In this document: positions 20,259 to 30,560 of the stretch, in pieces
How positions within the stretch are numbered: the first letter of the stretch is position 1
Layout of the letters: every line of letters starts with the position of its first letter
Assembly: GCA_021323675.1 (NCBI GenBank)
Contig: JAJPKP010000027.1
Coordinates: forward strand, 62,001 to 126,000
Direction of reading: 5' to 3'
Origin: Pseudomonadota bacterium
GTDB lineage: Bacteria > Desulfobacterota > Binatia > Binatales > Binataceae
Length of the DNA stretch: 64,000 bases
Program-made: the position numbers and the translations under genes
Notes under the pieces: model-generated
The model's input: only the letters and a program-made list of their open reading frames with translations
Database searches by the model: none
Told to the model about the DNA's origin: nothing

Positions 20259-20987
20259 ATGGCGGGTTTGCGGGCGGTTTTCTTTGACGCGGCCGGAACG
20301 CTGTTTGACGCGCGCGAGCCGGTAGGACGGACCTACGCCCGAATCGCGCGAGAGCACGGGCTGGATGCCTCGGACGACGCGGTTGCGGCCGGATTTCGCC
20401 GCGCGTTCGGCGCCGCGCCGGAACTGGCCTTCGGGCCGGGAAGGCGCCCTGCCGAACTGCGCCGGATGGAACGGGACTGGTGGCGGGCGGTTGTGGCTCG
20501 CAGTTTCGAGGGTCTTGGCCGATTTACGAACTTCGATGCTTTCTTTGAGGCGCTGTTCGCCTTCTTTGCCGATCCCGCCCATTGGCGGGCCGATCCTGAA
20601 GCGCTGCCTGTGCTTAGTCGTCTAAAGGACAGCGGGCTCAGGCTTGGAGTGATCTCGAACTTCGATTATCGCCTCTACGAAATTCTTGAAAATCTCGGAC
20701 TGAAACAGCACTTCGATTCGATTACGATTTCCTCAGAAGCCGGGTATGCCAAACCGCGGCGCGAGGTCTTTGCGGCGGCGATGGCAAAGCATGGAGTCGA
20801 ACCCGGAGCTGCGATCCACGTGGGTGACTCGCCGCACCTCGATTTCCAAGCATCGTACGCCGCGGGGATGACGGCGGTGCTTCTGGACCCGGGGCTTGAC
20901 GCCGAGTCCAGCATAACGGATAGAAAGGCTCGAATTCGTTCGCTTGCCTATCTAAAGGAAGTTACGCAAGTATTGGTTTCCGCTTGA
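20259..20987 (+). CDS. HAD-family hydrolase
   Basis: FFDAAGTLFDAREPVG; GVISNFDYRL; KPRREVF; IHVGDSPHLDFQASYAAGM. Confidence 0.9.
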   Translation: MAGLRAVFFDAAGTLFDAREPVGRTYARIAREHGLDASDDAVAAGFRRAFGAAPELAFGPGRRPAELRRMERDWWRAVVARSFEGLGRFTNFDAFFEALFAFFADPAHWRADPEALPVLSRLKDSGLRLGVISNFDYRLYEILENLGLKQHFDSITISSEAGYAKPRREVFAAAMAKHGVEPGAAIHVGDSPHLDFQASYAAGMTAVLLDPGLDAESSITDRKARIRSLAYLKEVTQVLVSA

Positions 20988-21058
20988 CGGTAACGCCGGC
21001 TTTGTCCTTATTTAGGGCCGGCCTGTTTCGTGCAGATCACTTGGGGCGTAAGAAAAAA

Positions 21059-23461
21059 ATGAATTCACTGTTGGGGATTAACCGCGTCTGGATGGCGCTT
21101 GCCGCTGCGGGCGCGCTGGTTTTCGCTGCTGCTGCCGCCAATGCGCAGTCGGTGGCTCAATTGAACGATGAGGTCTCGGCCGCTGTGGCCAAGGTGCCTG
21201 CCGCTACGAGCAATGAATCGACGGCCGGACAGGTCATTTCCGAGCTCGACCGGCTCGAAGCCCTGTATGCGAAGGTTGCCTCCGAACCTTCGACCAATCA
21301 GATGGCGCTGGAGTCCGCATACCATCAGCTCGAGTCGGGACTCAGCACGATGTACAACACCTACAAGAAAAAGAAGGACGACTGTATCGCGCAGATCGAC
21401 GCGGGCGGCCAGTGCGACTATTCGGTTCCCGAGCAGCTGTCGCTGCAAGCCCTGTACCCGCTTTCGTGGCTGCGCTTCCAGGGCGCGACTTCCGTCTACG
21501 CCAACAACGAGGCGCAGGCGAAAAAGCTGCTGAACGAAGCTATCGACGGATTTACCGAAAGCACGCTGGTTATCGTTGATCCCAACCTCGTCCGCGAGAA
21601 CCTGCTCGGCCGCGCCAACTGCGAAAAAGAACTGGGCAAGTTCGAGCATCCCGAGTACGACAAGGCGATCGCCGACTTCAAGAAGATTCTCGAAGACGGC
21701 TACAGCACCCCGCAGGCCAAGGCCGCTATCCAGGGTCTGGCCTCGACCTACGGCTTGATGGGCAATTCGGAGCAGGCCGCAATCTGGGCAGGCAAGCTCG
21801 GGGGCGGCGCGGGGGGCGCGAGCAAGGGCGGCACGTTGATGCTGCAATTGCAGACGATGTTCTCCGCCGAGAACGCCACTTCCGATCCCGCCAAGAAAGC
21901 CGCTTATCACAAGCAGATCGTTGACAAGATCAAGGCGGTCGAAGACGACAAGAGCGATTGGGCGGTTGCGATCGCCGCGGTCGGCAAGTACGTGCGCAAT
22001 CCGGTCGAGGAATTCGGCAATTCTTCTGATCCGTTCGAAAAATGGCTTCTGGCGAATGTCCTTCTGTCCAAGAAGGATGAGAACGGTGCGGCGAAGTATT
22101 TCGTCGAGGCCGCGCGCGGAAGCGGAAAGTACAACAAGGGCTTCAAGTACGCCGCCGACATCTACTACAAGCAGAAGCGCTTCGATCTGGTCGAGCAGCT
22201 TGCGAACGAGATGGCGCGGTCCGGAGGCTCGGACGCCCAGTGGGCGGCGTACATGTCCTACGCTCTGCCGCGCCAGCAGTGGGAATCGGGCGGGATGAAA
22301 AACACCCAGCTCAACGACCAGTGGGTGAAGGCCGCGGAGAACTACCTGGGCAAGTATCCGTCCGGGCAATACGCGGCGGAACTGCGCTTCAGGCTCGGCG
22401 AAAACCTCCAGCGCCAGGCCAAATATGCTGAAGCGGCCAAGATGTACAGCCAGATATCCGGCAACAACGAGTACGCATTCACCGCGAAATTCAATTCCGC
22501 GGAGTGCAATTATCTGGCCCTGGTCAACGCCGGATCCAGCAAGGACAAGAACGCTCCGGCGATCAATGTGGACCAGCTTCGCGAAGAGGCGATGAAAGAT
22601 CTCCGCGAAACCATCAAGATGGAACCGGAAGCGGAACGTACCGCCGGCACCCAACAGCAGAAGAAGTTCGTCCATGACGTCAAAGGCCGCGCGATCTTCA
22701 TGCTCGTCGGGCTGATGGAGGAGAAGAATCCCGATCCCAAGGAAGTTGCCGATCTTCTCCAGAACTACGAGAGCCAGTATCCCGCGATGAGCGACAAGTT
22801 TCGCGACGTTCAGGAATGGCGAATTGTCGCTCTAAGCCAGCTCGGCCGTTATGACGACGTGCAGCACGATCTTGCCGCGATCGTCGAGAAAAACCGCGGC
22901 AACACCGCTCAAAGCGATTTCATCAAGGAACTGGGCCTGGATTTCTGGAAGGCCGCGCAGGCCGCCCAGGACAAGGGCGACCAGAAGGCTTACCAGGCGA
23001 ACGCCAGGCTCACTGTCACCGCGTATGATTTCTTTGAAGACCTGGTGAAGAGCGGCAAGACGCAGGCGAAGAACCTGACTGGTACTCTATCGATCCTCGG
23101 CAAGGCCTACCTCGCCCTGGGAGATGAAAGCAAAGCCGAGAGCATCTTCAACCAGGTGGTGAAGGCCGACGCGGCCTCGCCGGACGCGAACGCGGGATTG
23201 GCGACGATCGCGCAGGCCAAGAAGGACTACAAGGACGCGGTCACGCTGTGGACCAACGTGGAAAACACCGCGGCCGAATCGGATAACCTGTGGTACGAGG
23301 CGAAGTACAACATCGCGGTCATCTACGCCGCGCAGGGAAATATCCAGGGCGCCTGCAGCAAGCTGGCGCAAACCCGCGCCGAGCATCCGACCCTCGGAAC
23401 TCCGGAGATCGCCGCCCGCTGGAACACCTTGCAGCGCAAGATCTGCCTGGATCACAAGTAG
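21059..23461 (+). CDS. Secreted/periplasmic TPR-repeat protein
   Basis: Signal peptide ending NAQS; TPR-like helical repeats. Confidence 0.75.
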   Translation: MNSLLGINRVWMALAAAGALVFAAAAANAQSVAQLNDEVSAAVAKVPAATSNESTAGQVISELDRLEALYAKVASEPSTNQMALESAYHQLESGLSTMYNTYKKKKDDCIAQIDAGGQCDYSVPEQLSLQALYPLSWLRFQGATSVYANNEAQAKKLLNEAIDGFTESTLVIVDPNLVRENLLGRANCEKELGKFEHPEYDKAIADFKKILEDGYSTPQAKAAIQGLASTYGLMGNSEQAAIWAGKLGGGAGGASKGGTLMLQLQTMFSAENATSDPAKKAAYHKQIVDKIKAVEDDKSDWAVAIAAVGKYVRNPVEEFGNSSDPFEKWLLANVLLSKKDENGAAKYFVEAARGSGKYNKGFKYAADIYYKQKRFDLVEQLANEMARSGGSDAQWAAYMSYALPRQQWESGGMKNTQLNDQWVKAAENYLGKYPSGQYAAELRFRLGENLQRQAKYAEAAKMYSQISGNNEYAFTAKFNSAECNYLALVNAGSSKDKNAPAINVDQLREEAMKDLRETIKMEPEAERTAGTQQQKKFVHDVKGRAIFMLVGLMEEKNPDPKEVADLLQNYESQYPAMSDKFRDVQEWRIVALSQLGRYDDVQHDLAAIVEKNRGNTAQSDFIKELGLDFWKAAQAAQDKGDQKAYQANARLTVTAYDFFEDLVKSGKTQAKNLTGTLSILGKAYLALGDESKAESIFNQVVKADAASPDANAGLATIAQAKKDYKDAVTLWTNVENTAAESDNLWYEAKYNIAVIYAAQGNIQGACSKLAQTRAEHPTLGTPEIAARWNTLQRKICLDHK

Positions 23462-23468
23462 AGGCGCG

Positions 23469-23879
23469 ATGCTGAAGCGGATTCACCATGTCGGCGTGGT
23501 CGTGCCGGACCTGGAGGCGGGCCTTCGGTTCTGGCGCGACACGCTCGGCCTGCACTTCACCAAGAGCGCGACTATCGAGGAGCAGGGCGTGAAGGCGGCG
23601 CTGCTGAAGGTCGGCGACAGCGAGATTGAACTGCTCGAACCCACCAATCCGGATAACGGGGTCGGCAAGTTCCTCGCGCGCCGCGGCGGCGGGCTGCATC
23701 ATCTGTGCTTCGAAACCGATGACGTCGCGCGGGAACTCGAAGGGGCCCGCGCCAAGGGAATTCAGTTGATCGACCAGCATCCGCGTCATGGCCTCGCCGG
23801 GCTCATCTGCTTTCTGCATCCGAAAGCGACGCGCGGCGTGCTGGTCGAATATGCGCAGCCACCCGAGGGCGAGAACTGA
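23469..23879 (+). CDS. VOC protein, methylmalonyl-CoA epimerase-like
   Basis: MLKRIHHVGVVVPDLEAGLRFWRDTLGL...GGGLHHLCFETDD. Confidence 0.85.
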   Translation: MLKRIHHVGVVVPDLEAGLRFWRDTLGLHFTKSATIEEQGVKAALLKVGDSEIELLEPTNPDNGVGKFLARRGGGLHHLCFETDDVARELEGARAKGIQLIDQHPRHGLAGLICFLHPKATRGVLVEYAQPPEGEN

Positions 23880-24130
23880 TGCCGATTTACGAATTCCAAT
23901 GCGAGGATTGCGATCGTTCCGTGGAAATACTGGTGCGCCCCGGGCACGATGAAGACGCGGAATGTCCCAAGTGTCACGGCTCGCGGCTCAAACGCGAGAT
24001 GTCCGTGTTCGCCGCGCGCGGGGGCGATTCCGCGGGCATGGCGGCGGCGGCGCAGGCGATCGCATCGAATGGGGGCGGACGCCCCCCTTCAGGCGGCGGA
24101 TGCTGCGGCGGCGCCTGCGGCTGCCATTAA
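23879..24130 (+). CDS. FmdB-family zinc-ribbon protein with Cys-rich C-terminal tail
   Basis: MPIYEFQCEDCDRSVEILV...CPKCH; tail GGGCCGGACGCH. Confidence 0.85.
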   Translation: MPIYEFQCEDCDRSVEILVRPGHDEDAECPKCHGSRLKREMSVFAARGGDSAGMAAAAQAIASNGGGRPPSGGGCCGGACGCH

Positions 24131-24146
24131 TCCAGAGCCAGTCAAA

Positions 24147-24179
24147 AAACGCCGCCCCTCGGGGCGGCGTTGCTTTTTC
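24147..24179 (+). terminator. Intrinsic terminator after the VOC/FmdB operon
   Basis: AACGCCGCCCC-TCG-GGGCGGCGTT hairpin followed by GCTTTTT. Confidence 0.85.
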
Positions 24180-25350
24180 AGCTCTCCTGCCTTTGCGCGA
24201 ATTCCGCCTTGGCCGCGGCCATCAACTCTTTGTCGGCCAGCAGATCGTACGCGGTCATCGCCAATGCCTTCGCGACCCGGATCATCGCGTCGTAGCCCTT
24301 CGTGGAATCGGCGTGCGCGACGAAGCGGTCTTCGTGGCATGAGCCTTCGCCGTGCCGCGCGATTGCGAAAGTCGGATGGATGGCGGGCATCGCGTGACTG
24401 ATGTCGCCCATGTCGGTACTGCCAGTCGGCATGTCGGGTGGCGCCTCCGGAGCGCGAACCCCAAACGACTCCGTATGCGCCGAGTAACGGCGCGCGATGC
24501 TGCGATTGTTGACCATGTTCTTGTAGCCGCCTTCGATTTTCACGCTCGCCTTGGTCCCGGTGGCCATCGCGGCCGCCTCAGCGCATCGAATCACGCGCTC
24601 GGCCATCTCGCCGACATACTTGCTGGTCTTGCCGCGAGCCAGGAACATGCATTCCGCGCGCTCGGGGATGATATTCACGGCTTGTCCGCCGTCGTTGATG
24701 ATTCCGTGAATTCGCGATCCGTCGCGGAAATGCAGCCGCGCCATATCCACCGCATGAAAGGTCTGAAGCACGGCGGCCAGCGCGCTTGACCCTTCCCATG
24801 GCGCAAGGGCTGCGTGCGATGCGCGGCCGTTGAAGGCGATGCGGAGATGGCGAGTCGCGAGCGCCGGCATCGTGGACCATTCCATGTCCATCGGATGCGC
24901 CATCATCGCGGCATCCACTCCCTTAAGCGCCCCTCGCTCCAGTAGAAGTATCTTGCCGCCGCCGCCTTCTTCGGCCGGGGTTCCCATAAACACCACCCGG
25001 CCCGGCAATTGATCGGCGATGGAACTGAGCCCGGCCACCGCGCTCAGGGCCGCGCCCGCAATCAGATTGTGGCCGCAGGAATGTCCATTGGGCAGAGCGT
25101 CGTACTCCGCGAAGATTGCGACCGTGGGTCCTTCGCCCCGGCCAAATTCAGCGCGAAATGCCGTCTCGAGTCCGGCAATCCCCCTCTCTACCGTCAGGCC
25201 GAGTCCGGCTGCGGCTTTGGAAAGCTGCTCGGCTGCGAAGCGCTCTTCGAACTTGAGCTCAGGACGAGCGTGAATCGAGCGGCTGACCGCGACCGCGGTT
25301 TCGCGAAAACTGTCGATGGCGTTGCAGATGGCCTTATGCGCTGCGTCCAT
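24178..25350 (-). CDS. M20-family amidohydrolase/peptidase (AbgA/B-like)
   Basis: HARPELKFEERFAAEQL, GHSCGHNLIAGAAL, TPAEEGGGGK. Confidence 0.88.
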   Translation of the reverse strand: MDAAHKAICNAIDSFRETAVAVSRSIHARPELKFEERFAAEQLSKAAAGLGLTVERGIAGLETAFRAEFGRGEGPTVAIFAEYDALPNGHSCGHNLIAGAALSAVAGLSSIADQLPGRVVFMGTPAEEGGGGKILLLERGALKGVDAAMMAHPMDMEWSTMPALATRHLRIAFNGRASHAALAPWEGSSALAAVLQTFHAVDMARLHFRDGSRIHGIINDGGQAVNIIPERAECMFLARGKTSKYVGEMAERVIRCAEAAAMATGTKASVKIEGGYKNMVNNRSIARRYSAHTESFGVRAPEAPPDMPTGSTDMGDISHAMPAIHPTFAIARHGEGSCHEDRFVAHADSTKGYDAMIRVAKALAMTAYDLLADKELMAAAKAEFAQRQES

Positions 25351-25423
25351 AGTGACCTCCGCGATGCGCAATAGCATCAGCCACGCCGATTAGTCCATCG
25401 ACGCGCGCGCCCCCGTCGCGGTC

Positions 25424-27574
25424 TCATTCCGGCTGGCGGTTCGACGGCTGGGGCGGAACGATAAGCGCAACTGCGCATTGCGCTTTGCGAAGGATTTCGC
25501 GGACCTTCGGCCCGAAGAAGAGCCGCTCGTCGGAAGACCGGAACAACACGCCCATCACGAGCAGGTCGATACCTTCGCGTTCGATCATCGAGAGGATAAC
25601 GTTTTCCGGGCGCCGGCTCGTATCGATTCGCGTATCGACTACGGCGCCGATTTCGTGCCCAAGCCGGCTGATCTCCTCGACAAACTCGGTACCCTCGGCC
25701 CGCGGATAGTCTTCTATCCCCACCCTTATCAGTGGCACGCGGTAGGGTGAGGCTTCGCGAACATGGAGAGCTGTAAGTTGCGAGTTGAATGCGCGCGCAT
25801 AGTGCATCGCGAGAATCGCTCCAAATCGGGAGAACGCGGCTCCGGTGGTCGGAACCAGCAGGCGGCGAAACGGGGCGGAAGCGTGACCGTTGCGCACGAT
25901 GACCAGCGGAGCGCGGGCGATGCTGACGAGGCCGTGCAGAACCTCGCCGCCGATGTCATCGTAGCCCCTTAGTTGTGAAGCGCCGGCGAAGATCGCGTCG
26001 TAGCCGCGCGCGCTCTCCGCCGCGACCGCGTCAGCTATCGATTCGCCTGAGCCGGTGCGTTGCTGGATATTGCGCGCTCCGGCTTGCTCAGCAATACGCT
26101 TCACGCGCGAAAACTGTTCGTCGAACTGCTTCGATCGATTGGCCGCGCGCGGCGCCAGCGCGCGGAACACCGTGATGCTGGCCTGATCGTGACTTGCCAG
26201 GGCGGCGGCGAAGTGCGCCGCCAGGTCGGCATTCGGTCCTCCTCCTGACAGCACCAGCAGCTTGGCGCCCTTGGCCGTGAACTGAAGCCGCGACAGCAGC
26301 CGATCGCGTTCCGTGCGCTCGGCGTCGCTGGCGCGCTCGCCGCTTCCGCTGATCGCCCAGCTTAGGAGCGGCGGCGTCATCAGCGAAGTGACGACCGCGA
26401 CCGCGATAATCACGGTGTACATCTGGGGTGTCAGCACGCCGAGGCTCAATCCGATAAGCGCGACCAGTATTTCCATGCCGCCGCGCGCGTTCATTCCAAT
26501 CGCCACCGCGAGCGATTCGCGCCACTTGAGCCGGCCAACCAGGCCTCCGATACCGCAACCAAGGAACTTCGCGCCGATTGCGATCCCAAGGACGATCAAC
26601 AACACCATCGGCTCTCTCAGCGTGGAAAGATCGGTCTTCAGTCCTGAATAGGCGAAAAAGAGCGGCGCGAGAAAGCCGAGCGCCGCGGCCTCGAGCTCGG
26701 AACGATCGGATTTTCTGAGCCGCGCCGATCCCGCCATCATCACGCCCGCTATGAAAGCGCCGAACACGGCGTGAATTCCGATCGATTGCGTGATCACCGC
26801 GCAGATCAGGGCGACCACAATCATCGCCGAGAACTTCGCGTGCTCGATGTACGTGCGATCGTCCACCCATCGGAGCAAACGTGTGACGAGCCGATGCCCG
26901 ACGAAGTAGCAGAACGCGATGAATACGGCGGCCTCGACCAGCAGAAGCGTGAAAGAGAGCAAACGCACGTCGCCGCGCTCCGCCAGTCCCGCGACGATCG
27001 AGAGCAGCAGCCATCCGGTCGTATCGTCGATAATTCCGGCGGCGAGAATCAGCATCCCAAGGTCGCGGCGCATCAAGCCAAGGTCGAGGAGAATTTTGGC
27101 GATCACCGGAACCGCCGAAATCGCCACCGCCACCGCCATGAACAGCGCGAAGATGAAGCGCTGGCCCGGCACCGCCAGGTATTGCGGCGGCAGCGCCAGA
27201 CCCAACACCAGGCCGCACGCAAACGGAATCACCATCCCGAAAGCGGACACCGCGATCGCCGTCCGGCCCATCCCCCGCAAAATGCCGAGGTCGGTTTCGA
27301 GCCCGATGTACAAGAGCAGGGTGATTACGCCGATCCAGGCGGTCGCTTCCAGCAGGTGATTAATCGTGGGATCGGCGGGAAACAGCCAGGCATAGACCGG
27401 CGGCGCAAGCAGCCCAAGTATGGAAGGACCGACCACCACGCCCGCGAGTAATTCGCCGATCACGGCGGCCTGTCCCCATCGCTTCATCAGGTCGGCGAGC
27501 AATCGGCTGATAAGCAGCAATGCGCCGACCTGGATGAGAAAGTGAAGAATCTGAAGTTCGGTTAGGCCCTTCAA
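25424..27574 (-). CDS. CPA2-type cation:proton antiporter with C-terminal UspA-like domain
   Basis: About 12 TM helices typical of KefB/NapA family; C-terminal LLVPTTGAAFSRFGAILAMHYA...DLLVMGVLFRSSDERLFFGPKVREILRKAQCAVALI. Confidence 0.88.
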   Translation of the reverse strand: MKGLTELQILHFLIQVGALLLISRLLADLMKRWGQAAVIGELLAGVVVGPSILGLLAPPVYAWLFPADPTINHLLEATAWIGVITLLLYIGLETDLGILRGMGRTAIAVSAFGMVIPFACGLVLGLALPPQYLAVPGQRFIFALFMAVAVAISAVPVIAKILLDLGLMRRDLGMLILAAGIIDDTTGWLLLSIVAGLAERGDVRLLSFTLLLVEAAVFIAFCYFVGHRLVTRLLRWVDDRTYIEHAKFSAMIVVALICAVITQSIGIHAVFGAFIAGVMMAGSARLRKSDRSELEAAALGFLAPLFFAYSGLKTDLSTLREPMVLLIVLGIAIGAKFLGCGIGGLVGRLKWRESLAVAIGMNARGGMEILVALIGLSLGVLTPQMYTVIIAVAVVTSLMTPPLLSWAISGSGERASDAERTERDRLLSRLQFTAKGAKLLVLSGGGPNADLAAHFAAALASHDQASITVFRALAPRAANRSKQFDEQFSRVKRIAEQAGARNIQQRTGSGESIADAVAAESARGYDAIFAGASQLRGYDDIGGEVLHGLVSIARAPLVIVRNGHASAPFRRLLVPTTGAAFSRFGAILAMHYARAFNSQLTALHVREASPYRVPLIRVGIEDYPRAEGTEFVEEISRLGHEIGAVVDTRIDTSRRPENVILSMIEREGIDLLVMGVLFRSSDERLFFGPKVREILRKAQCAVALIVPPQPSNRQPE

Positions 27575-27742
27575 TAATTAACCGCCGGTGGGACTTTCGC
27601 GCAGGCCTGCGCCTTAGAAAGGCTATCACGGCGGCAAACGCTGGATCGAATTTTTCCGTGAATGGCGGGTAAAGCCTTATGTCGCCCGGCGGAATTCCCC
27701 AACGTGTCGTGGGCAAAATTCCGCCGGGCTCGCCGAGGCTTG

Positions 27743-28951
27743 TCAGGGACGGACGCGCGTCAGAGGCTGGGTCAGATCCGGCATCGGTTCCCCTTTGTGC
27801 TGCGCATAGTCGCTTATCGCGGTTGCGATTCCCGCCAGCGATTTGTTGAACAGCAACTCGCGATTTTGACGGGCCCAATCGTTGGAGTATTTGACTTGTT
27901 CCGCGACCACGTCCTTGAACTGCGGGGCGACATAGCGCGCCCACAATTCAAACGAATGCAGCGTCTTTTCGCGGGTCGCCCATTCCTGCGCCAGCATCAG
28001 CATCCCGCCGAATCCGCCAGTGGCTTCCTGGAGCTCCTTCACGCGAGCGATCGCATCGTCGGGCGTGCCGACGATCACGCCTCCGCGCCCGATCATCCGA
28101 TCCACGGTCAATTCTTCGATAGGCTGATTCGGATATTCCTCGAATTGAAGTCGGGCGCCCAGAGTGCTGATGAAATATTCCTGGATCCAGCGATTGGCGC
28201 CCTCTCGGATATCGCGCATCGCTTCTTCCCGCGATTCGGCGAGATGAACCGGAAAGACCAGCCGCCAGTTGCGCCGGTCAACGCTCTTGCCGTTCTCCGC
28301 GGCGGTCTCTTCCGCTATCGCCCATCGCTTCTTCAGATCGTCCAGCCCGCCGGGCGCGTAGGATGCGACCGACAGCACGCCGCATCCGAGCTGTCCCGCC
28401 GCGACCATCCCCGAGGGCGAGATGGTGCTGGCGACAAAGATAGGCATATGCGGCTGCTGATACGGCTTTACCTGAAGGTGCGCATCGCTCAGCTTGAAGT
28501 AGGAGCCATCGATAGTGATGCCGCCCTGCTCGGTGAACAGGCGAATAATCGCCTGTACTCCCTCGACCATCCGCCGCCGCTGGGTCGTGGTGTCGATTCC
28601 CAGCATGTGCGCATCCGCGGCGAGCGCGCCGGGACCGCATCCGAGAATGACGCGGCCGCGAGTGAGATGGTCGAGCAGGGCGAAGCGGTTGGCGATGTTA
28701 AAGGGGTGATGGTAGGGGACGCTGACCACTCCGGACCCGACCATTATGCGCCGGGTGCGGGTCGCTGCCACCGCCATGAAGATCTCCGGCGACGGAATGA
28801 TCTCCCATCCCGAGGAATGATGCTCGCCGATGAACGCCTCGTCATAGCCGAGTTCATCGAGCCATTCGATCAGTTGCATGTCGCGTTCAAAGCAGAGGGT
28901 GGGGTCCTCGCCGACGCGATGGAAGGGCGCCATAAAAATTCCGAATTTCAT
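27743..28951 (-). CDS. LLM-class F420/FMN-dependent oxidoreductase (luciferase-like)
   Basis: MKFGIFMAPFHRVGEDP...IGEHHSSGWEIIPSPEIFMAVAATRTRRI. Confidence 0.9.
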   Translation of the reverse strand: MKFGIFMAPFHRVGEDPTLCFERDMQLIEWLDELGYDEAFIGEHHSSGWEIIPSPEIFMAVAATRTRRIMVGSGVVSVPYHHPFNIANRFALLDHLTRGRVILGCGPGALAADAHMLGIDTTTQRRRMVEGVQAIIRLFTEQGGITIDGSYFKLSDAHLQVKPYQQPHMPIFVASTISPSGMVAAGQLGCGVLSVASYAPGGLDDLKKRWAIAEETAAENGKSVDRRNWRLVFPVHLAESREEAMRDIREGANRWIQEYFISTLGARLQFEEYPNQPIEELTVDRMIGRGGVIVGTPDDAIARVKELQEATGGFGGMLMLAQEWATREKTLHSFELWARYVAPQFKDVVAEQVKYSNDWARQNRELLFNKSLAGIATAISDYAQHKGEPMPDLTQPLTRVRP

Positions 28952-29060
28952 CAGTCGCTTCCTTTTCGCCGGGCAACTGGCATTGCCCGAAGCCGCCTCA
29001 CCCTATGACGGGATGGCGGGTAACACAAGCCGGATTAAACGATCGTTCAATCGGCGCATC

Positions 29061-29417
29061 TCACTCGAAATAGGTGGGGAACCGCCGGCCCGAAGGGGTC
29101 TCTTCCAGGCCGATTCGAATCGATACCGTCAACTCGCGGCCGTCGCGATGCAGCATCGTCACCTCCATCGCGCGGTTGAGCAGGGCGCCGCTGGTGGCGC
29201 CGCTCATGAACCGCTTGAGGCCAGCTTCATGCGAGGCCCGATGGCGCTGCGGGATCAACAGCTCAGAGAGCTTTCTGCCAACCGCTTCGTCACGCCTCCA
29301 TTCGAAGCGTTGCGCGGCCTGCGCACTCCACTCGACGATCATCCCGTCGCCATCCATCACGAAAGCGGGAGTTGCGGCGTTGTCAATGGCTTTGGAGCCG
29401 GAATCTTGAGTGCTCAT
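29061..29417 (-). CDS. Stand-alone PAS-domain protein
   Basis: DNAATPAFVMDGDGMIVEWSAQAAQRFEWRRDEAVGRKLSELLIPQRHRASHEAGLKRF. Confidence 0.8.
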   Translation of the reverse strand: MSTQDSGSKAIDNAATPAFVMDGDGMIVEWSAQAAQRFEWRRDEAVGRKLSELLIPQRHRASHEAGLKRFMSGATSGALLNRAMEVTMLHRDGRELTVSIRIGLEETPSGRRFPTYFE

Positions 29418-29678
29418 CGCTGTAACCAGTCTATCAACCGCCCTGGAGACTATCATCCTAAAGGGCGAAGGCCGCAATCGCTACGCTCGGGGCGCGATTT
29501 CGGGCTCGGCCGCCGAGCTTGCGCGCGGGCCTCGAAAAGACGCGCCTGCCTGTGGAAGGCAAGCGAAAGTCCTGTGCAAGCGGCTCTTCGCTGTTGTCTG
29601 CCAGTCATATCAGAACCGACCTTCCGCTATCGTATTGCGCGGCGGCGCGGACCGGTGCCGCCGGTTGCGAGGCGAAGT

Positions 29679-30083
29679 ATGAGGAACCTTCCCGAACTCA
29701 GGTTATGGCTGCAGGTCATGCGCCAGGGGCTCGCCGATCTGGCGGATGCGCTCAACGGAGAGGTCAGCGAGATGGACGCCGGCGAAATAGACCTCAAGGA
29801 ACTGAGGCAATGGATCTTCGAGGACCGCGGTCTCGGTTCCTTCGAGTGGCTTTGCGATGCGCTCGATGTGGACGCGGGCAGGGCGCGCGGCGTGATTCGC
29901 GTGTACTGGTCGAGGTGCATGGAAGGGGAACGGCTGCGGCTCGACCTCAGGCGCATCCAGGCGACCAATGGCAGGATGCGCGTGATGTTGGCGGCGCAGT
30001 CCGATCGGATGCGGCGCGATCGCAAAATGCCGCCCTCCACCGATTTTGCGGCGATCGAAGAGACTGTGCTGGCGGCCGGATGA
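29679..30083 (+). CDS. Hypothetical protein at the left end of the phage module
   Basis: MRNLPELRLWLQVMRQGLADLADALNGEVSEMDAGEID...; directly upstream of the TerS candidate. Confidence 0.55.
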   Translation: MRNLPELRLWLQVMRQGLADLADALNGEVSEMDAGEIDLKELRQWIFEDRGLGSFEWLCDALDVDAGRARGVIRVYWSRCMEGERLRLDLRRIQATNGRMRVMLAAQSDRMRRDRKMPPSTDFAAIEETVLAAG

Positions 30084-30511
30084 AGCGTTCGCGTCGGAGC
30101 GGAAAGTCTCGGCTCAATCGCAGGAAGCGTGAAGATCGCGCGATGCGTTTGCGCGTTCACGAAGGAATAAACTTTCAAAAGATCGCCGAGCTGGTCGGCT
30201 TCAAAGATGCGGCCGCGGCGCAGCGCGCCGTCGAGCGCGCTATCCGCCGTTTGCCTCTCTATCCCCCGGACCAGTTTCAGCGCATGACCACCGAACGGCT
30301 CGAGCATCTCTACTATCTCATTCATCGCAAAGCCGAAGAGGACGATGCCACCGCGATCAAGGTTGCGGCCGGAATAGCGGCCCAGCAGGCAAAGCTGAAC
30401 GGAGTTGACGGCAAAAAGAACGGCGGCGAGGAAGAGACCACGCGAATTCCGATTACCGCGGCGCGTGAAGTTCTCGATCGATTCAACAAAGTTGCGCCGA
30501 AGGACAAATAA
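30080..30511 (+). CDS. Putative small terminase subunit-like DNA-binding protein
   Basis: Basic HTH-like protein (INFQKIAELVGFKDAAAAQRAVERAIRRLP) immediately upstream of TerL, ATGA overlap with the preceding gene. Confidence 0.5.
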   Translation: MKRSRRSGKSRLNRRKREDRAMRLRVHEGINFQKIAELVGFKDAAAAQRAVERAIRRLPLYPPDQFQRMTTERLEHLYYLIHRKAEEDDATAIKVAAGIAAQQAKLNGVDGKKNGGEEETTRIPITAAREVLDRFNKVAPKDK

Positions 30512-30560
30512 GCCCCATCCCGGCCGCGCTCCGGATCTTCACCGGACCCACGATGAAACG

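Noticed and set aside
21065-22675. 536-aa minus-strand ORF antisense to the TPR protein
   Set aside because: Shadow ORF; the TPR protein with signal peptide is far more plausible.
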